This document shows, piece after piece, positions 1-13,197 of a stretch of 64,000 nt of DNA. This DNA is from Alisma plantago-aquatica (taxonomy: Eukaryota > Streptophyta > Magnoliopsida > Alismatales > Alismataceae), in assembly GCA_963693085.1 (NCBI GenBank), contig OY856409.1, forward strand, positions 522,977,803-523,041,802, given 5' to 3'. How positions within the stretch are numbered: the stretch's first letter is position 1; each line of letters begins with the position of its first letter. The notes under the pieces were generated by a model. It saw only the letters and a program-made list of their open reading frames with translations. It was not told the DNA's origin and searched no databases. Made by a program: the position numbers and the translations under genes.

Positions 1-3000
1 AATCAGTACCATATATAGGTCAATGGAAGAGACAAATTCCCATGAACTCCCACATCCCGGTCAGTACGGGACCACAAGTAGGATTGTGTTAACTGCTCAA
101 ATAGCTTTCCAAGGTATACTGGAACTTCGCTATATATTTACAACGTCAACTGCACTCTCATTAGCAATCAAGAGATTTAATGTTTATCTCCATCGACCCG
201 ACATAAAATAACATTGGGAGATTAATGATACATCCATCCCAACCATCTAGAGATTTATGATACATCTATCCCGACACATGAAGGATTGAGATGTTTAATG
301 TTTACCCTCCCTTAATCTCTTCACAAGGACGTAAGGATATTTTTGCCCATTTACCCCCACATATTCAGAATATGCGAATTCTAGGAATTTTATAGGAAAA
401 CCTATTTCACCATCATCAACTTCTGAAAATGATGGATCTATGGTCAGAGCACTACATGAACTGATTTCACTTGATTAATTAAGTACAATTTCATATTCTT
501 TTAGCATCAGGCAAGTCTCAAACAAAACTTATTAGGACAATGCTATAAAGAAACATGTATTATTTTCATCAAATACTTAACAGTCTTTCAAAGACACTGG
601 GAACTCAATCTCTTATTTCAAAACTGGGAACTCTCATCCCTCCACAAACCTATCACCATAATCATATGGCCCCGGGTAATTAAAACCTTGATTCATCATT
701 AAGCATTGTCACCACTTTTCCAGATAACCATCACCTTCAAGTCGATTGACCAAGGCAAACATGATACTTGCTATTACAAGCATCACACATGGTATTTAAG
801 GCCCATTAACTCTCTTGTTACTTCTTACCAGGAAACAAGGTATATTATGGCACTCAAGGCATAATCACAATAGTGAATTAAACACCATAGCTCATACCTG
901 GCCATGATTATCATTTCAACATACCTGCATGGTTAGCACAGATGATAACAGTGATATCAATTGCATATCAAATCCATGTACAAAAAATATGAATTCTCTA
1001 TTCATGGGTAACACCACTATTCCCTTACTAGGGTTAGGGTTTCCCATTTCATGTCATATGAGGATAATCATCTCATATCACATCAAAGATATGGTTTATC
1101 ACCTTATTGCCCAAGATTAGGGTTCATTAAGCATTACATAGTATTACCCTGGATTTGATCTTCACATCACATCAAACATCAGGGTTTCTCATGAAACCAT
1201 CCTTAGTTAGGGTTTCACATAAAATTCACCCTAGAAAAGGATTTACATTCAATAATCCACAATTAGGGTTTACTATTCATCCCAATTAGGGTTTCATGAT
1301 CCGTTACCCATAATTAGGGTTTACTATTCATCCCAATTAGGGTTTCATGATCCATTACCCTTAATTAGGTTTACACACATCATCATCCTGAATTAGGGTT
1401 ACATCCATACCTTGGATTAGGGTTTCAATTATAATTGCCCTGAATTAGGGTTAAGGTTCAACAACCTTATCAAATAGGGTTTATGTTCATGATTAGGGTT
1501 TCATGATCTCTTTACTTAAGGATCATACCCTTAATCACTGCCTCAATCATACTTCATGTATGGATTCCATGCTATCATCCTCTTAACTTGATCAAGTCAT
1601 ATCAACCCTTAGTTAAGTTCATACAACTATGAATGACATAGTGTACCAAGTCATCACCCTTATAAGCAATTAGGGTTCATCCCTTAATTGACATTAATCA
1701 ACTAGGTACTATTAGGGTTTCAACCTTCGTACCTTTATTGGTTAACATTACTAACCATCATTGAATTATTGGAACTATCATTATCATCAATATCCAAGTA
1801 ATTGAATCACCATCAACCTTCATGCGGTTTTGAAGTTTCATCACCAAATGGTTTTGAAACCGTTTGCCACCAAACAATTTTGAAACCATTTGACCCCAAA
1901 TGGTTTTGAAACCGTTTGGCCCCAAACGGTTTCAAGACCATTTGGTCTCAAATGGTCTCAAGACCGTTTGGGCCAAATCAGTCCCAAAACCGCAAGGGCT
2001 CACTAGGTTATTTCTCCATCAAATCGATTTCCAATTGCACCATTGTATTGACTATTGATTATTCAATTGAAGGGTTCATCAATATAAACCATTAGTTCAT
2101 CATCCATGGGTCAAGGATTAACCACTAACCCACCAAATGGTCTCAAGACCGTTTGACCCAAGTTGTCTTGAAAACGTTAGGACCAATCAAAGATTCTTCA
2201 ATCAACTTGATTAGGGTTTCCACTTAAGGGATCGTGCACACATTGAATCAATCAATTGATTCCACTGAATCATCCTCCAACATGTGACTAAGTTCAGACC
2301 TCAAATGTTCAACTAAGCCAAACGGTCAACTCCTCCATGCGATTTGGAGTCCAAGTCACCAAACAGTTTGCAAACCATTTGGTCTCAAATGGTTTGGTAA
2401 AACCATTTGGACCAAAGGTCCAAGACCGTTTGCTATTGATCTTTGATTAAGGTGTATGCTTATGAACAGGTTATCATCTTCAACCTTTAGACTCACGGAA
2501 CTACTTCCATTTCCCATGGCAACTCCATTAATCAAGCAAGGCTGTTGCAATAATACCAATTAAATCAATTGCATGAAGAAATCGAATTCAATGACAAAGA
2601 TTAAGGGTTTAAGTTATATAACCCACCTTCAAATCTGATCCCAAGATCCAAGCATCACGGATCCAATGGTGGTTGAAACCCTAGCAACCTCCCAAGGTCG
2701 TTTCTCAAGCTTTTGGAGTGAAAGGATCGGCTAGGGTTGAAGATGGAGTGAAGAAATGAAGGAATCATACATTGTTTTATGATTTTCACCATGAAATCAA
2801 GAAGAAAGAAGGTCAAAGACTTACCAACAGGTTGGGGACGTCCTTCCTACTGTTCTTAGATCTCTTGGTCAGTTTTGCAAGCAAGGAGAAGAAAGGAATC
2901 CGAAAAGATCCTTAGGTGGGTTGGAAAAGGCTCTTTTATAAGAAAATTGATGAAAGAGAAAATGTTTTATAAAAATAAATTAATTCCAAAAATGTTGCCA

Positions 3001-3813
3001 CCACTTCCTCCTTGGTTTTATTGCATGCAAAGGCAACTCAAACCCACCGAGATCCCTTCCATTATCCATGGATTAAGGGAAAAGAAAATAAGCACCTTAA
3101 TCCCTTATAATATTAATATATCTTTTTGAGTGGAAATTCTTTTCCTTATAATAAGGTGAGTGGAATTTCACCTCCTTAGGATATTTTCGGTCCTTTCAAA
3201 GAAGCTCAAGGACGTCCACACACATATTAATTCCACCTTTTTAATTTTGGTTGAAGGCCCTTCAATTTTATTAATTTTTGCATTAATGTTTCCATTATGC
3301 TTAAATCTTGATTATTTTAATATCAAGATTCTCTCTCCTCCAACTTAAATTAAATGAGGCGCCCCTCTCATTTTATTTGCTCCACATGATGCCAAGAAAC
3401 ATTAGGGACCTTATTGAAGTGGTAATTTACATATTGCACCCTAGGTTTTGGGTAAATTGCACATTACACAAAAACTAGGTTTTCATGCACAAACATTGCA
3501 TTATCAACTCTTTCTTGGAATTCAAGCTATCACAAGCCATACCTCTACATCATCTTCATTATCATGATGCTTTAACACATGACAAACATATCATCATGCA
3601 CAATTTGCAAATAGACCCCTCAACTTGGGTAATTTGCACTTTAGTCCAAAACAGGAAAAAATTGATTTCAACAATATTAAAAAAGGACTAAAATTGTAAC
3701 ATAAGTTCCTCTTGATCCTTAATTACTTTCCAAAAGATAAGAGCATGCATATGATCACTTTTATTAAGCAAAACACCTAGGGTTAATTCATAACCCAGGT
3801 TAGGGATGTTACA
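1..3813 (-). repeat. 3' LTR of element A (partial)
   Basis: Direct repeat of 9465-13197; window base 1 matches about base 9465 of the right copy, so roughly 860 bases of this LTR lie outside the window. It ends in ...GGATGTTACA, giving the canonical TG start on the minus strand. It holds a stretch rich in AGGGTTT (about 1020-1500) and an array of CAAACGGTTT/AAACCGTTTG inverted repeats (about 1844-1970, 2130-2155, 2354-2430). Small open frames inside it look random. Compared with the right copy it has about five hairpin units at the first site where the right copy has one. Confidence 0.92.
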
Positions 3814-3829
3814 AGTTTATCCACCCCTT
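3814..3829 (-). other. Polypurine tract of element A
   Basis: On the minus strand this reads AAGGGGTGGATAAACT directly before the LTR start TGTAACATCC. It is the expected primer for plus-strand DNA synthesis and sits just downstream of the pol frame and the GGGGACGAAAT motif commonly seen before the tract in chromoviruses. Confidence 0.75.
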
Positions 3830-3864
3830 ACAATGATTTCGTCCCCAAAATCATCAAAAAAACA

Positions 3865-5163
3865 TTAAGAGAAAAGAGTAGGATATTTCCTCCTCATCTC
3901 ATCCTCTAGTTCTCACATAGCTTCTTCAATGCCACAGTGATTCCAGAGAACTTTTACAAGACTAATGTCTTTCTTCTTCAACTTCTTGATTCTTCTGTCA
4001 AGAATCAACACAGGTCCTTCCTCATAAGATATGTCATCATTTAGTTCTACCTTCATAGGTTGTAGAACTAACTCAGTGTCAGGATGAAACTTCCTCAACA
4101 TAGAGATATGAAACACTGGGTGCAATCTATGCAACTCAGGTGGTAACTCCAGCTTATAGGCTACCTTTCCCATCCTTTCAATGATCGGATAAGGCCCCAT
4201 AAATCTAGGAGCTAACTTCCCTTTCTTTCCAAATCTCAGGATACCTTTCCAAGGTGAAACCTTGAGGTACACCCTATCTCCGACTTGGAATTCTAAGGGT
4301 CTACGACGCTTGTCAGCATATGATTTCTATCTATCCTGGGCTGTTTTCAACTGTTGTTGTATGATCTTTATCTTCTCAGTTGTTTGTTGAACCAGCTCAG
4401 GACCCAAAAGTTGATATTCACCAGTTTCATACCAACATAGGGGAGATCTACAATGTCTACCATACAAAGCCTCATATGGTTCCATGTCAATACTGTGCTG
4501 ATAGCTTTTATTATAAGAAAACTCTATCAAGCTCAGATGTAGATCCCAACTCCCCACAAAATGAAGGACACATGCCCTAAGCAAATCCTCCAAGGTTTGT
4601 ATCATCCTCTCAGTCTGTCCATTTGTTTGAGGATGAAAGGATGTACTAAACCTTAGCTGTGTGCCCAAAGCTTTATGAAGTCGCTCCCAAAAATGACTTG
4701 TAAACTAAGGACCTCTATCAGAAACTATTGTAACTGGTACCCCATGCAGCCGCACTATCTCATCTATGTAGATTTGTGGAAGCTTCTCAACTGTATAGGT
4801 TGTTTTGACATGTAAGAAATGTGTTGTCTTTGTCAACCTATCAACTATTACCCAAATGGAATCATGACTTTTGGCTGTTCTAGGCAAACCAACCACAAAG
4901 TCCATAGTTACATGATCCCACTTCCACTGTGGTATAGGCAGGGGTTGCATTGTTCTTGCGGGCTTCTGATGTTCAACTTTAATCTGCTGATACACCGGAC
5001 ACCGCATAACAAACTCAACAACATCCTTCTTCAAACCAGGACACCAATACATATCCTTTAAGTTATGATACATCTTGGCGCTCCCTGGATGCATAGCATA
5101 CATTGAAGAATGAGCTTCCTCCAGAACTAACTTTCTTAAGTTGTCAACATTAGGTACTACCAT
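3865..5163 (-). pseudogene. Integrase and chromodomain-like tail, element A (broken)
   Basis: The integrase would join retrotransposon DNA into the host chromosome. The zinc-binding N-terminus has both histidines (EEAH...MHPG) but its CxxC is CPVY, so the second cysteine is lost. The DDE core is visible as TMDFV, VSDRG and GQTERM, so all three acidic residues are present. A stop follows VSDRGP and another frame break lies near 4669-4704. The C-terminal part (3913-4272) has the MGPYPIIERMGKVAYKLELP module and a chromodomain-like VLILDRR...VKVLW segment, normally thought to guide insertion to marked chromatin. It is cut by TGA where the family has Trp (after EEAM), and the frame then runs to a stop at 3865. 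The block is one frame off the RT block, so a frameshift lies between 5163 and 5387. Confidence 0.85.
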
Positions 5164-5386
5164 ACTACCATGGTAACAGACTACCTAATCATCAGAATCA
5201 TGGAAACCATCCCGTTTCTCACTGCCATATTCTGACCTGATCTGCTGAATTATAGAATCAGTCTGCTGTGCTTCTTTAATCTGATGTCTCAGAGTTGGTT
5301 TTATGTGCATCTCAGCTAACAACCTGGCTAACAATGACACTTTAAGCTATACATTGTCTTTCCTTAAGGAGATAAACATATATCTC

Positions 5387-6772
5387 TTAGAGCACACTAA
5401 GGAGTTTAGTTGTGCTCACATTGGCTTTCCCTGGATGATAATCAATTGTACAATCGTAGTCCTTGATTAAATCCATCCAGCGGCGTTGCCTCAAGTTTAG
5501 CTCATGCTGAGAAAAGATATACTTTAGGTTTTTATGGTCTGTGAAAATCTGGAATGTTTCTCCATAGAGATAATGTCTCCAGATTTTCAAGGCATGGACC
5601 ACAATAGCTAATTCTAGATCGTGTGTTCGATAATTCTCCTCGTGTTTCTTAAGATGTCGAGAAGAAAAAGAAATCACTTGCTTATCCTGCATCAACACAC
5701 ATCCTAAACCATTCTTAGATGCATCACAGAAGACTATGTACCCCTTTCCTTGCTCAGGTAGCACTAACACAGGTGCACTGGTTAATCTTTCCTTTAGCAA
5801 CTGGAAAGATTGTTGACACTTGTCATTCCAAACAAAAGGAATCTTCTTCCTTGTCAACTTGGTCAGGGGTAAGGCTATTGAACTGAAGTTCTTAATGAAC
5901 TTCCTGTAATAGCCTGCCAATCCTAGGAAACTTCTTATCTCTGTCTGTGTCTTTGGCTGTTCCCATAGTAGGACAAATTCTACTTTCTTAGGATCAACAC
6001 GAATACCTGAGGCAGATATTACGTGTCCAAGAAAAGAAACTTCTGGTAACCAGAACTCACAGTTGCTGAACTTAGCATATAACTTATGCTCCCTCAGCAA
6101 AGTCAGAGCTTGGCGAAGATGCTGTTCATGTTATTGAGCATCTCTACTATATATCAAGATGTCATCTATAAATACGACAACATACTGATCCAAAAAAGGT
6201 CGAAAGATTCTATTCATGAGTTCCATAAATGCAGTTGGTGCATTAGTTAGTACAAACGACATAACTGTGAACTCATAGTGACCATACCTTGTTCTAAAGG
6301 TATACTTAGGTATGTCACCCTCCTTAATACGTAACTGATGGTATCCCGACCTCAGATCTATCTTAGAAAAGATAGTCGCACCACACAACTGGTCAAATAA
6401 GTCATCAATCCTTGGTAGAGGATACTTGTTCTTTATAGTTACCTTGTTTAACTATCTATAGTTGATGCATAATCGCATAGACCCGTCCTTTTTCTTAACA
6501 AAAAGGACCGGAGCACCCCATGGTGAAGTGCTTGGTCGGATAAAACCCTTCTCAAGAAACTCTTGCAGTTGTCTCTTGAGTTCTGCCATTTCAGCAGGCG
6601 CCATCCTATACGGCATTTGTGCTATTGGCTGCGTGCCCAGGATTAGATTAATTTCAAAATCTATCTCTCGGGGCAGTGGAACACATGGAAGTTCTTCAAG
6701 AAATATATCTTCAAATTCCCTGACAATAAGAACTTCAGAAGGATGAGGACTCTCCATTGTGGTATCAACCAC
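5387..6772 (-). pseudogene. Reverse transcriptase and RNase H, element A (broken)
   Basis: Copies element RNA into DNA and removes the RNA strand. All three open pieces (6452-6772, 6131-6388, 5387-6100) share one frame and are separated only by in-frame stops, the first a TAG after LCINYR where the family usually has a sense codon. RT motif A is intact ([12 protein letters not shown]) and the catalytic pair is intact ([12 protein letters not shown]), but the usual MPFGLTNAP motif reads MSFVLTNAP. RNase H is recognisable from [16 protein letters not shown] and [11 protein letters not shown]; its last segment, usually VVADALSRK, reads [10 protein letters not shown], suggesting a terminal frameshift. 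Belongs with the protease upstream in the same frame. Confidence 0.9.
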
Positions 6773-6793
6773 ATGGGCTAAGAATGCAAGGCA

Positions 6794-7180
6794 TCATTGT
6801 CTCATCAACCTCTCAGCTACCATAGCTGACACAAGACATGTTGGAAGAATCTTTCTATCCCCCTGAAAGATCCATGTGTCACCATCATATGTGAACACAG
6901 CTTGCTTGGAACTATAATCCAAGACAACTTTATACTTCTCTAAGGTGTCCATCCCAAGGATTATATCAAAACCCTGCATCTCAAGTGGTATAAGATCCAC
7001 CTGAATGCGGTGATCAGAAAAGAAAAGATTGCAGGGAGAACACACCTCCCGCAACATTGCAGATCCCATCAAAGGTGTTTCTAACAACAAACTATCTGCT
7101 CTATGACTGACAATCATATTGCAGCCATCAATCACTTCTCGAGTGATGAAAGAGTGCGTAGCACCCGGATCTACTAACAT
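6794..7180 (-). pseudogene. Aspartic protease, element A (fragment)
   Basis: Would cleave the Gag-Pol precursor. The active-site motif reads DPGATHSF near the start of the frame, against the usual DSGATHSF; the Asp and Gly are kept but the Ser/Thr is Pro, which would probably harm activity. A second hallmark, FDIILGMDTLEKY, is intact. It is in the same frame as RT but in a different frame from gag, so a frameshift lies between 7181 and 7376. ATG at 7180 is just the first Met in the open piece, not a biological start. Confidence 0.85.
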
Positions 7181-7376
7181 AGATACGAAGCAGGATAGAC
7201 ATATCAGAATAAAGTGATTCCATAGGACCTGTCACAACCCGAGGGTTGATTACTGCTTCAGGCTGGTTTATAGCATAGAACCTAGCTGTCACTTGCTATT
7301 GACCCTGTGCTTAGTTATTGGATGTCGAAGAATCGGCTTGGGACGCTTGTCCACATCCTCTAGCTCCACTTCCAGG

Positions 7377-8474
7377 CTATTGCCTCTGAGATCCCTGCTG
7401 ACTCTGCCTCGGTTGCTGGGTCACATTCCTGACTTTCTCAGGACAGTCCCTCACCACATGGCCTTCTCTCCTGCATCTATAACAGGTTACATTCCCCCTC
7501 GGTGGTCTGGGTGGTCCTGATCCTGACATAGAGGCTGAGCTGTGAGCTTCCTTTGGTGGTAAACTATGGTTTCTACCCTTACTTGACATCCACTGCGTCT
7601 GGGTATTGAACCTTGGTGGAGGTGTAGGCACATAATACCTTGGTTTGTCGAAACTTCCAGCACTTTGTCCTTGAAACTGTGGGTATTCCTTCTTACCCTT
7701 GGTCTGTCGCTTCTCAATTACAGACATCTGTATGCGTCTTACAGACTCCACGAAAGTTGCAAACCTCTCTTGGTTCTCCAAAGCAGACACCATAGTGGTT
7801 AATTGAGCATTCAATCCCTTCTCAAACCGTCGAATTCTTTCCTCATCATTAGATGCCATGTGCGGACAGAACCGCAACAACTCCATGAACCTAGCCTTGT
7901 ACTCGCTAATGTTCATAGGTCCTTGTTTAATCCTCTCAAACTGAGAGATCTTCTCATCTAGATACATCTTGGGAAAGTATCTAGCGATGAATTCACGCCT
8001 GAATTCACCCCATCCAATCACAAATCCAGGTCTTTTGCCTTCCGCAATGGTCCACCAGTGGCCAACACTCCCTTTGAGGAGATATATAGCATGCCTGACC
8101 CTCTCATCACCAGGAATCATGAGGATCCTGAAGGCTTTCTCCAACTCGGTCAACCGTAGGTCAGCATTTGCTGGATCGGCTGTACCAACATACTCTAAGG
8201 CTCCTACCCTCTTAAGCCTTTTAAAAGTATTGCCGACACCATGTCTTTCATCATGGGCTGGCGCCCTAGGTGCAAGTATTGGCATTCTATCCGTCATGTG
8301 GGTCATATCTGCCATAAACTTCCCAAACATAGCCTGGAGGGCTGGGTTCCTCATATCAACTGGGTTAAACTGGGGTTGTTCAGGTACAGGTTCCTCCCTG
8401 TCCTAGTCTCTTGCACCTCCTCCCGGTGCAGCAACACTGCTCTCAGCAGTGTGTTCATCACGTGATCCAGACAT
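7377..8474 (-). pseudogene. Gag, element A (one early stop)
   Basis: The capsid/nucleocapsid precursor. I place the start at ATG 8474 (MSGSRDEHTAES...), about 115 bases after the primer site, rather than at the later Met 8354, because the frame is continuous apart from one TAG at 8403-8405 (codon 24). The capsid domain covers roughly residues 90-260 (WWTIAEGKR, FIARYFPKMYLDEK, MNISEYKARFMELLRFCPH are typical retrotransposon-gag wording). A complete CCHC zinc knuckle, CYRCRREGHVVRDC, lies at about residues 331-344, followed by a Gln-rich end. Total about 365 codons. Only the single stop prevents an open gag, making it the best-kept gene of element A. Confidence 0.88.
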
Positions 8475-8588
8475 CTTTAGTTCTTCTTCTCCTATATGAG
8501 CAGAAGACACTATCAGATAAATTGGAAGACACTTAGAACAGACTCAACGACCTTAGTCCTATGTCTCTATAGACTCAGTGAACCTAGA

Positions 8589-8600
8589 GCTCTGATACCA
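8589..8600 (-). other. Primer binding site, tRNA-iMet (element A)
   Basis: Minus strand TGGTATCAGAGC, the complement of the 3' end of plant initiator Met-tRNA. It lies about 8 bases from the LTR end and fixes the element's orientation as minus. Confidence 0.9.
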
Positions 8601-8608
8601 CTTAACTT

Positions 8609-11600
8609 GTGGCATACCACTCATAAAACAAGATTAACTAAAGCAGAAGTGTATTATTAGCAACGGAATTACTGAAAATCACTAAAAATTAAAACCATTT
8701 ATCAAGAGATCCATTCACAGCAAAACTCTTTCATTCAGAACCAAAGTATTTCAAGTACACACTGGTTCACTAGTACATCTCTCGTACTATTCCCTCTTGA
8801 GAGTTAAAACATTAACTGCCCTGTTAAACTGTACATTAGCAGTATAAAAATCTCGATGCATCAAGCCAAAATCTCAGATCAAATTATCAAAAACACTAAA
8901 TCTTAGGACCTGAGAGTATAGAGACGACTCATAGGACTAACTATACAAAACCAGACAGCCAATGTCTCCACCTGTTGGATCACTGCTGTCCCTGTGACTA
9001 CTGCTGCTCTTCCCCTATAGAAGAGTTTTTGCCTTGATGTCTGCGTCTACCTAAAAACATTGAATCCCACGAGGGTGAGACAATTATAAAAATTTCCCCA
9101 ACAGGAGATATAACTCTCCGCCAAAACATTATCATTGTAGTTTAATAGAAGTAAACTGAGCAGTGGGATAATATAAATCAGTAGCAGATGAATCAACATC
9201 TATGCAGATTAGAGCAACATTCTTATGCAAGTATTATGACTATAACTTGATAAGCAGCATGTCTAATATTCAATAAGGAATGGAAGATCATAAATAACCT
9301 TTGTGCATCAAGGACATGCTAAGAAGTATATCATCAACCAATGATTCTCGTATTTCAATCTTATGCAAATACGCTATACGGTTGATTATATTTTACAAAC
9401 ATATTTAAGCTCTGAGGAGATGAGGTATACCACTCATACTCCAACCGACCATTTCTAGAATCAAAATCGGTACCATATATAGGTCAATGGAAGAGCCAGA
9501 TTCCCATGACCTCCCACATCCCGGTCAGTACGGGACCACAAGCATGACTGTGTTAACTGCTCAAATAGCTTTCCAGGGTATACTGGAACTTTGCTATAGA
9601 GTTACAACGTTAACTGCACTCTCGTCGGCAATCGAGAGATTTAATGTTTATCTCCATCGACCCAACATAAAATAACATTGGGAGATTAATGATACATCCA
9701 TCCCAACCATCGGGAGATTTATGATACATCTATCCCGACACATGAAGGATTGAGAGGTTTAATGTTTACCCTTCCTTAATCTCTTCACAAGGACATAAGG
9801 ATATTTTCGCCCATTTACCCCCACATATTGAGAATATGTGAATTCCAGGAATTCTATAGGAAAACCTGTTTCACCATCACCCACTTCTGACAATGATGGA
9901 TCTATGGTCAGAGAACTACATGAATAGATTTCACTTGATTAATTAAGTACAATTTCATATTCTTTTAGCATCAGGCAAGTCTCAAACAAAACTTATTAGG
10001 ACAATGCTATAAAGAAACATGTATTATTTTCATCAAATACTTAACAGTCTTTCTAAGACATTAGGAACTCAATCCCTTATTTCAAAACTGGAAACTCTCA
10101 TCCCTCCACAAACCCATCACCATAATCATATGGCCCTGGGTAATTAAACCCTTGATTCATCATTAAGCATTGTCACCACTTTTTCAGATAACCATCACCT
10201 TCAAGTCGATTGACCAAGGTAAACATGATACTTGCTATTACAAGCATCGCACATGGTATTTAAGGCCCATTAACTCTCTTGTTACTTCTTACCAGGCAAC
10301 AAGGTATATTATGGCACTCAAGGCATAATCACAATAGTGAATTAAACATCATAGCTCATACCTGGCCATGATTATCATTTCAACATACCTATATGGTTAG
10401 CACAGATGATAACAGTGATATCAATTGCATATCAAATCCATGTACAACAAATATGAATTCACTATTCATGGGCAACACCACTATTCCCTTACTAGGGTTA
10501 GGGTTTCCCATTTCATGTCATATGAGGATAATCATCTCATTATCACATCAAAGATATGGTTTATCACCATATTGCCCAAGATTAGGGTTCATTAAGCATT
10601 ACATAGTATTACCATGGATTTGATCTTCACATCACATCAAACATCAGGGTTTCTCATGAAACCATCCTTAGTTAGGGTTTCACATAAAATTCACCCTAGA
10701 AAAGGATTTACATTCAATAATCCACAATTAGGGTTTACTATTCATCCCAATTAGGGTTTCATGATCCGTTACGCATAATTAGGGTTTACTATTCATCCCA
10801 ATTAGGGTTTCATGATCCATTACCCTTAATTAGGTCTACACACATCATCATCCTGAATTAGGGTTACATCCATACCTTGGATTAGGGTTTCAATTATAAT
10901 TGCCCTGAATTAGGGTTAAGGTTCAACAACCTTATCAAATAGGGTTTATGTTCATGATTAGGGTTTCATGATCTCTTTACTTAAGGATCATACCCTTAAT
11001 CACTACCTGAATCATACTTCATGTATGGATTCCATGCTATCATCCTCTTAACTTGATCAGGTCATATCAACCCTTAGTTAAGTTCATACAACTATGAATG
11101 GCATAGTGTACCAAGTCATCACCCTTATAAGCAATTAGGGTTCATCCCTTAATTGACATTAATCACCTAGGCACTATTAGGGTTTCAACCTTCGTACCTT
11201 TATTGGTTAACATTACTAACCATCATTGGATTATTGGAACTATCATTATCATCAATATCCAAGTAATTGAATCACCATCAATCTTCATGCGGTTTTGAAG
11301 TTTCATCACCAAACGGTCTCAAGATCGTTTGGGCCAAATTAGTCCTAAAACCGCAAGGGCTCACTAGGTTATTTCTCCATCAAAATGATTTCCAATTGCA
11401 CCATTGTATTGACTATTGATTATTCAATTGAAGGGTTCATCAATCTAAACAATTAGTTCATCATCCATGGGTCAAGGATCAACCACTAACCCACCAAACA
11501 GTTTTGAAACTATTTGGTCCCAAATAGTTTCAATACTATTTGGGCTCAAAGAGTCTCAAGACCGTTTGACCCAAGTTGTCTTGAAAATATTAGGACCAAT

Positions 11601-13197
11601 CAAAGATTCTTCAATCAACTTGATTAGGGTTTCCACTTAAAGGATCATGCACACATTGAATCAATCAATTGATTCCATTGGATCATCCTCCAACATGTGA
11701 TTAAGTTCAGACCTCAAACGGTCAACTAAGCCAAACACTCATCTCCTCCATGCGGTTTGGAGTCCATGTCATCAAACGGTTTGGTAAAACTGTTTGGACC
11801 AATGGTCCAAGACCGTTTGATATTGATCTTTGATTAAGGTGTGTGCTTATGAACATGTTATCATTTTCAACCTTTAGACTCAGGGAACTACTGCCATTTT
11901 CCATGGCAACTCCATTAATCAAGCAAGGCTATTGCAATAATACCAATTAAATCAATTGCATGAAGAAATCGAATTCAATGACAAAGATTAAGGGTTTAAG
12001 TTATATAACCCACCTTCAAATATGATCCCAAGCTCCAAGATTCACGTCTCCAATGATGGTTGAAACCCTAGCAACCTCCCAAGGTCATTTCTCAAGCTTT
12101 TGGAGTGAAAGGATCAGCTAGGGTTGAAGATGGAGTGAAGAAATGAAGGAATCATACATTGTTTTATGATTTTCACCATGAAATCAAGAAGAACGAAGAT
12201 CAAAGACTTACCAACAGGTTGGGGGCGTCCTTCTTGCTATTCGTAGCTCTCTTGGTCAGTTTTGCAAGCAAGGAGAAGAAAGGAATCCGAAAAGATCCTT
12301 GGGTGGGTTGGAAAAGGCTCTTTTATAAGAAAATTGATGAAAGAGAAAATGTTTTATAAAAATCAATTAATTCCAAAAATGTTGCCACCACTTCCTCAGT
12401 TTTATTGAATGCAAAGGCAACTCAAACCCACCGATCTCCCTTCCATTATCCATGGATTAAGGGAAAATAAAATAAGCACCTTAATCCCTTATAATATTAA
12501 TATATCTTTTTGAGTGGAAATTCTTTTCCTTATAATAAGGTGAGTGGAATTTCACCTCCTTAGGATATTTTCGGTCCTTGAAAATAAGCTCAAGGACGTA
12601 CACACACATCTGAATTCCACCTTTTTAATTTTGGTTGAAGGCCCTTCAATTTTATTTATTTTTGCATTAATGTTTCCATTATGCTTAAATCTTGATTATT
12701 TTAATATCAAGATTCTCTCTCCTCCAACTTAAATCAAATGAGGTGCCCCTCTCATTTTATTTGCTCCACATGATGCCAAGAAACATTAGGGACCTTATTT
12801 AAGTGGTAATTTACATATTGCACCCTAGGTTTTGGGTAAATTGCACATTACACCAAAACTAGGTTTTCATGCACAAACAATGCATTATCAACTCTTTCTT
12901 GGAATTCAGGTTATCACAAGCCATACCTATACATCATATTCATTATCATGATGATTTAACACATGAGGAACATATTATCATGCACAATTTGCAAATAGAC
13001 CCCTCAACTTGGGTAATTTGCACTTTAGTCCAAAACAGGCAAAAATTGATTTCAACAATATTCAAAAAGGACTAAAATTGTAACATAAGTTCCTCTTGAG
13101 CCTTAATTACTTTCCAAAAGATAAGAGCATGCATATGATCACTTTTATTAAGAAAAACACCTAGGGTTAATTCATAACCCATGCCAGGAATGTTACA
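8609..13197 (-). repeat. 5' LTR of element A (complete)
   Basis: About 4589 bases from TGTGGCAT to ...AATGTTACA. Matches 1-3813 over its right 3.7 kb. It contains the AGGGTTT-rich block (about 10495-10980), fewer copies of the CAAACGGTTT hairpin unit at the first site than the left LTR (11308, with a second cluster at 11493-11573) and a unit near 11772. Left of about 9464 it is the only copy seen here. Its right end abuts a purine-rich tract on the minus strand, discussed under findings. Confidence 0.9.
12320..12329 (-). promoter_or_regulatory. Possible TATA box in the 5' LTR of element A
   Basis: Minus strand reads CTTATAAAAG. It lies about 870 bases into the LTR and is conserved in the left copy (about 2931-2941). 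If used, transcription would run leftward through the hairpin and AGGGTTT blocks, which would then be part of the leader RNA. Confidence 0.35.

Larger units (their letters stand above)
1..13197 (-). mobile_element. Element A: Tekay/Del-like chromovirus (Ty3/gypsy), left end off window
   Basis: A minus-strand LTR retrotransposon. Its order on the minus strand is 5' LTR (8609-13197), tRNA-iMet primer site, gag, protease, reverse transcriptase, RNase H, integrase, chromodomain-like tail, polypurine tract and 3' LTR (1-3813, truncated by the window). The two LTRs match along their whole shared length with scattered substitutions and a few indels. Gene order and the chromodomain place it in the chromoviruses; the integrase and tail wording is closest to the Tekay/Del lineage. 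The LTR (about 4.6 kb) is nearly as long as the 4.8-kb interior, which is unusual. Every coding block carries stops or frame changes, so the copy is dead. The possible right target duplication is tttga (13198-13202); its partner lies outside the window. Confidence 0.9.

Noticed and set aside
1020..1500. Interstitial telomere repeat
   Set aside because: AGGGTTT motifs are dispersed with unrelated spacers, and recur in the second LTR, so they are part of the LTR and not a telomere relic.
7969..8465. Plus-strand frames of 145 and 74 codons
   Set aside because: Antisense to gag of element A, with no independent support.
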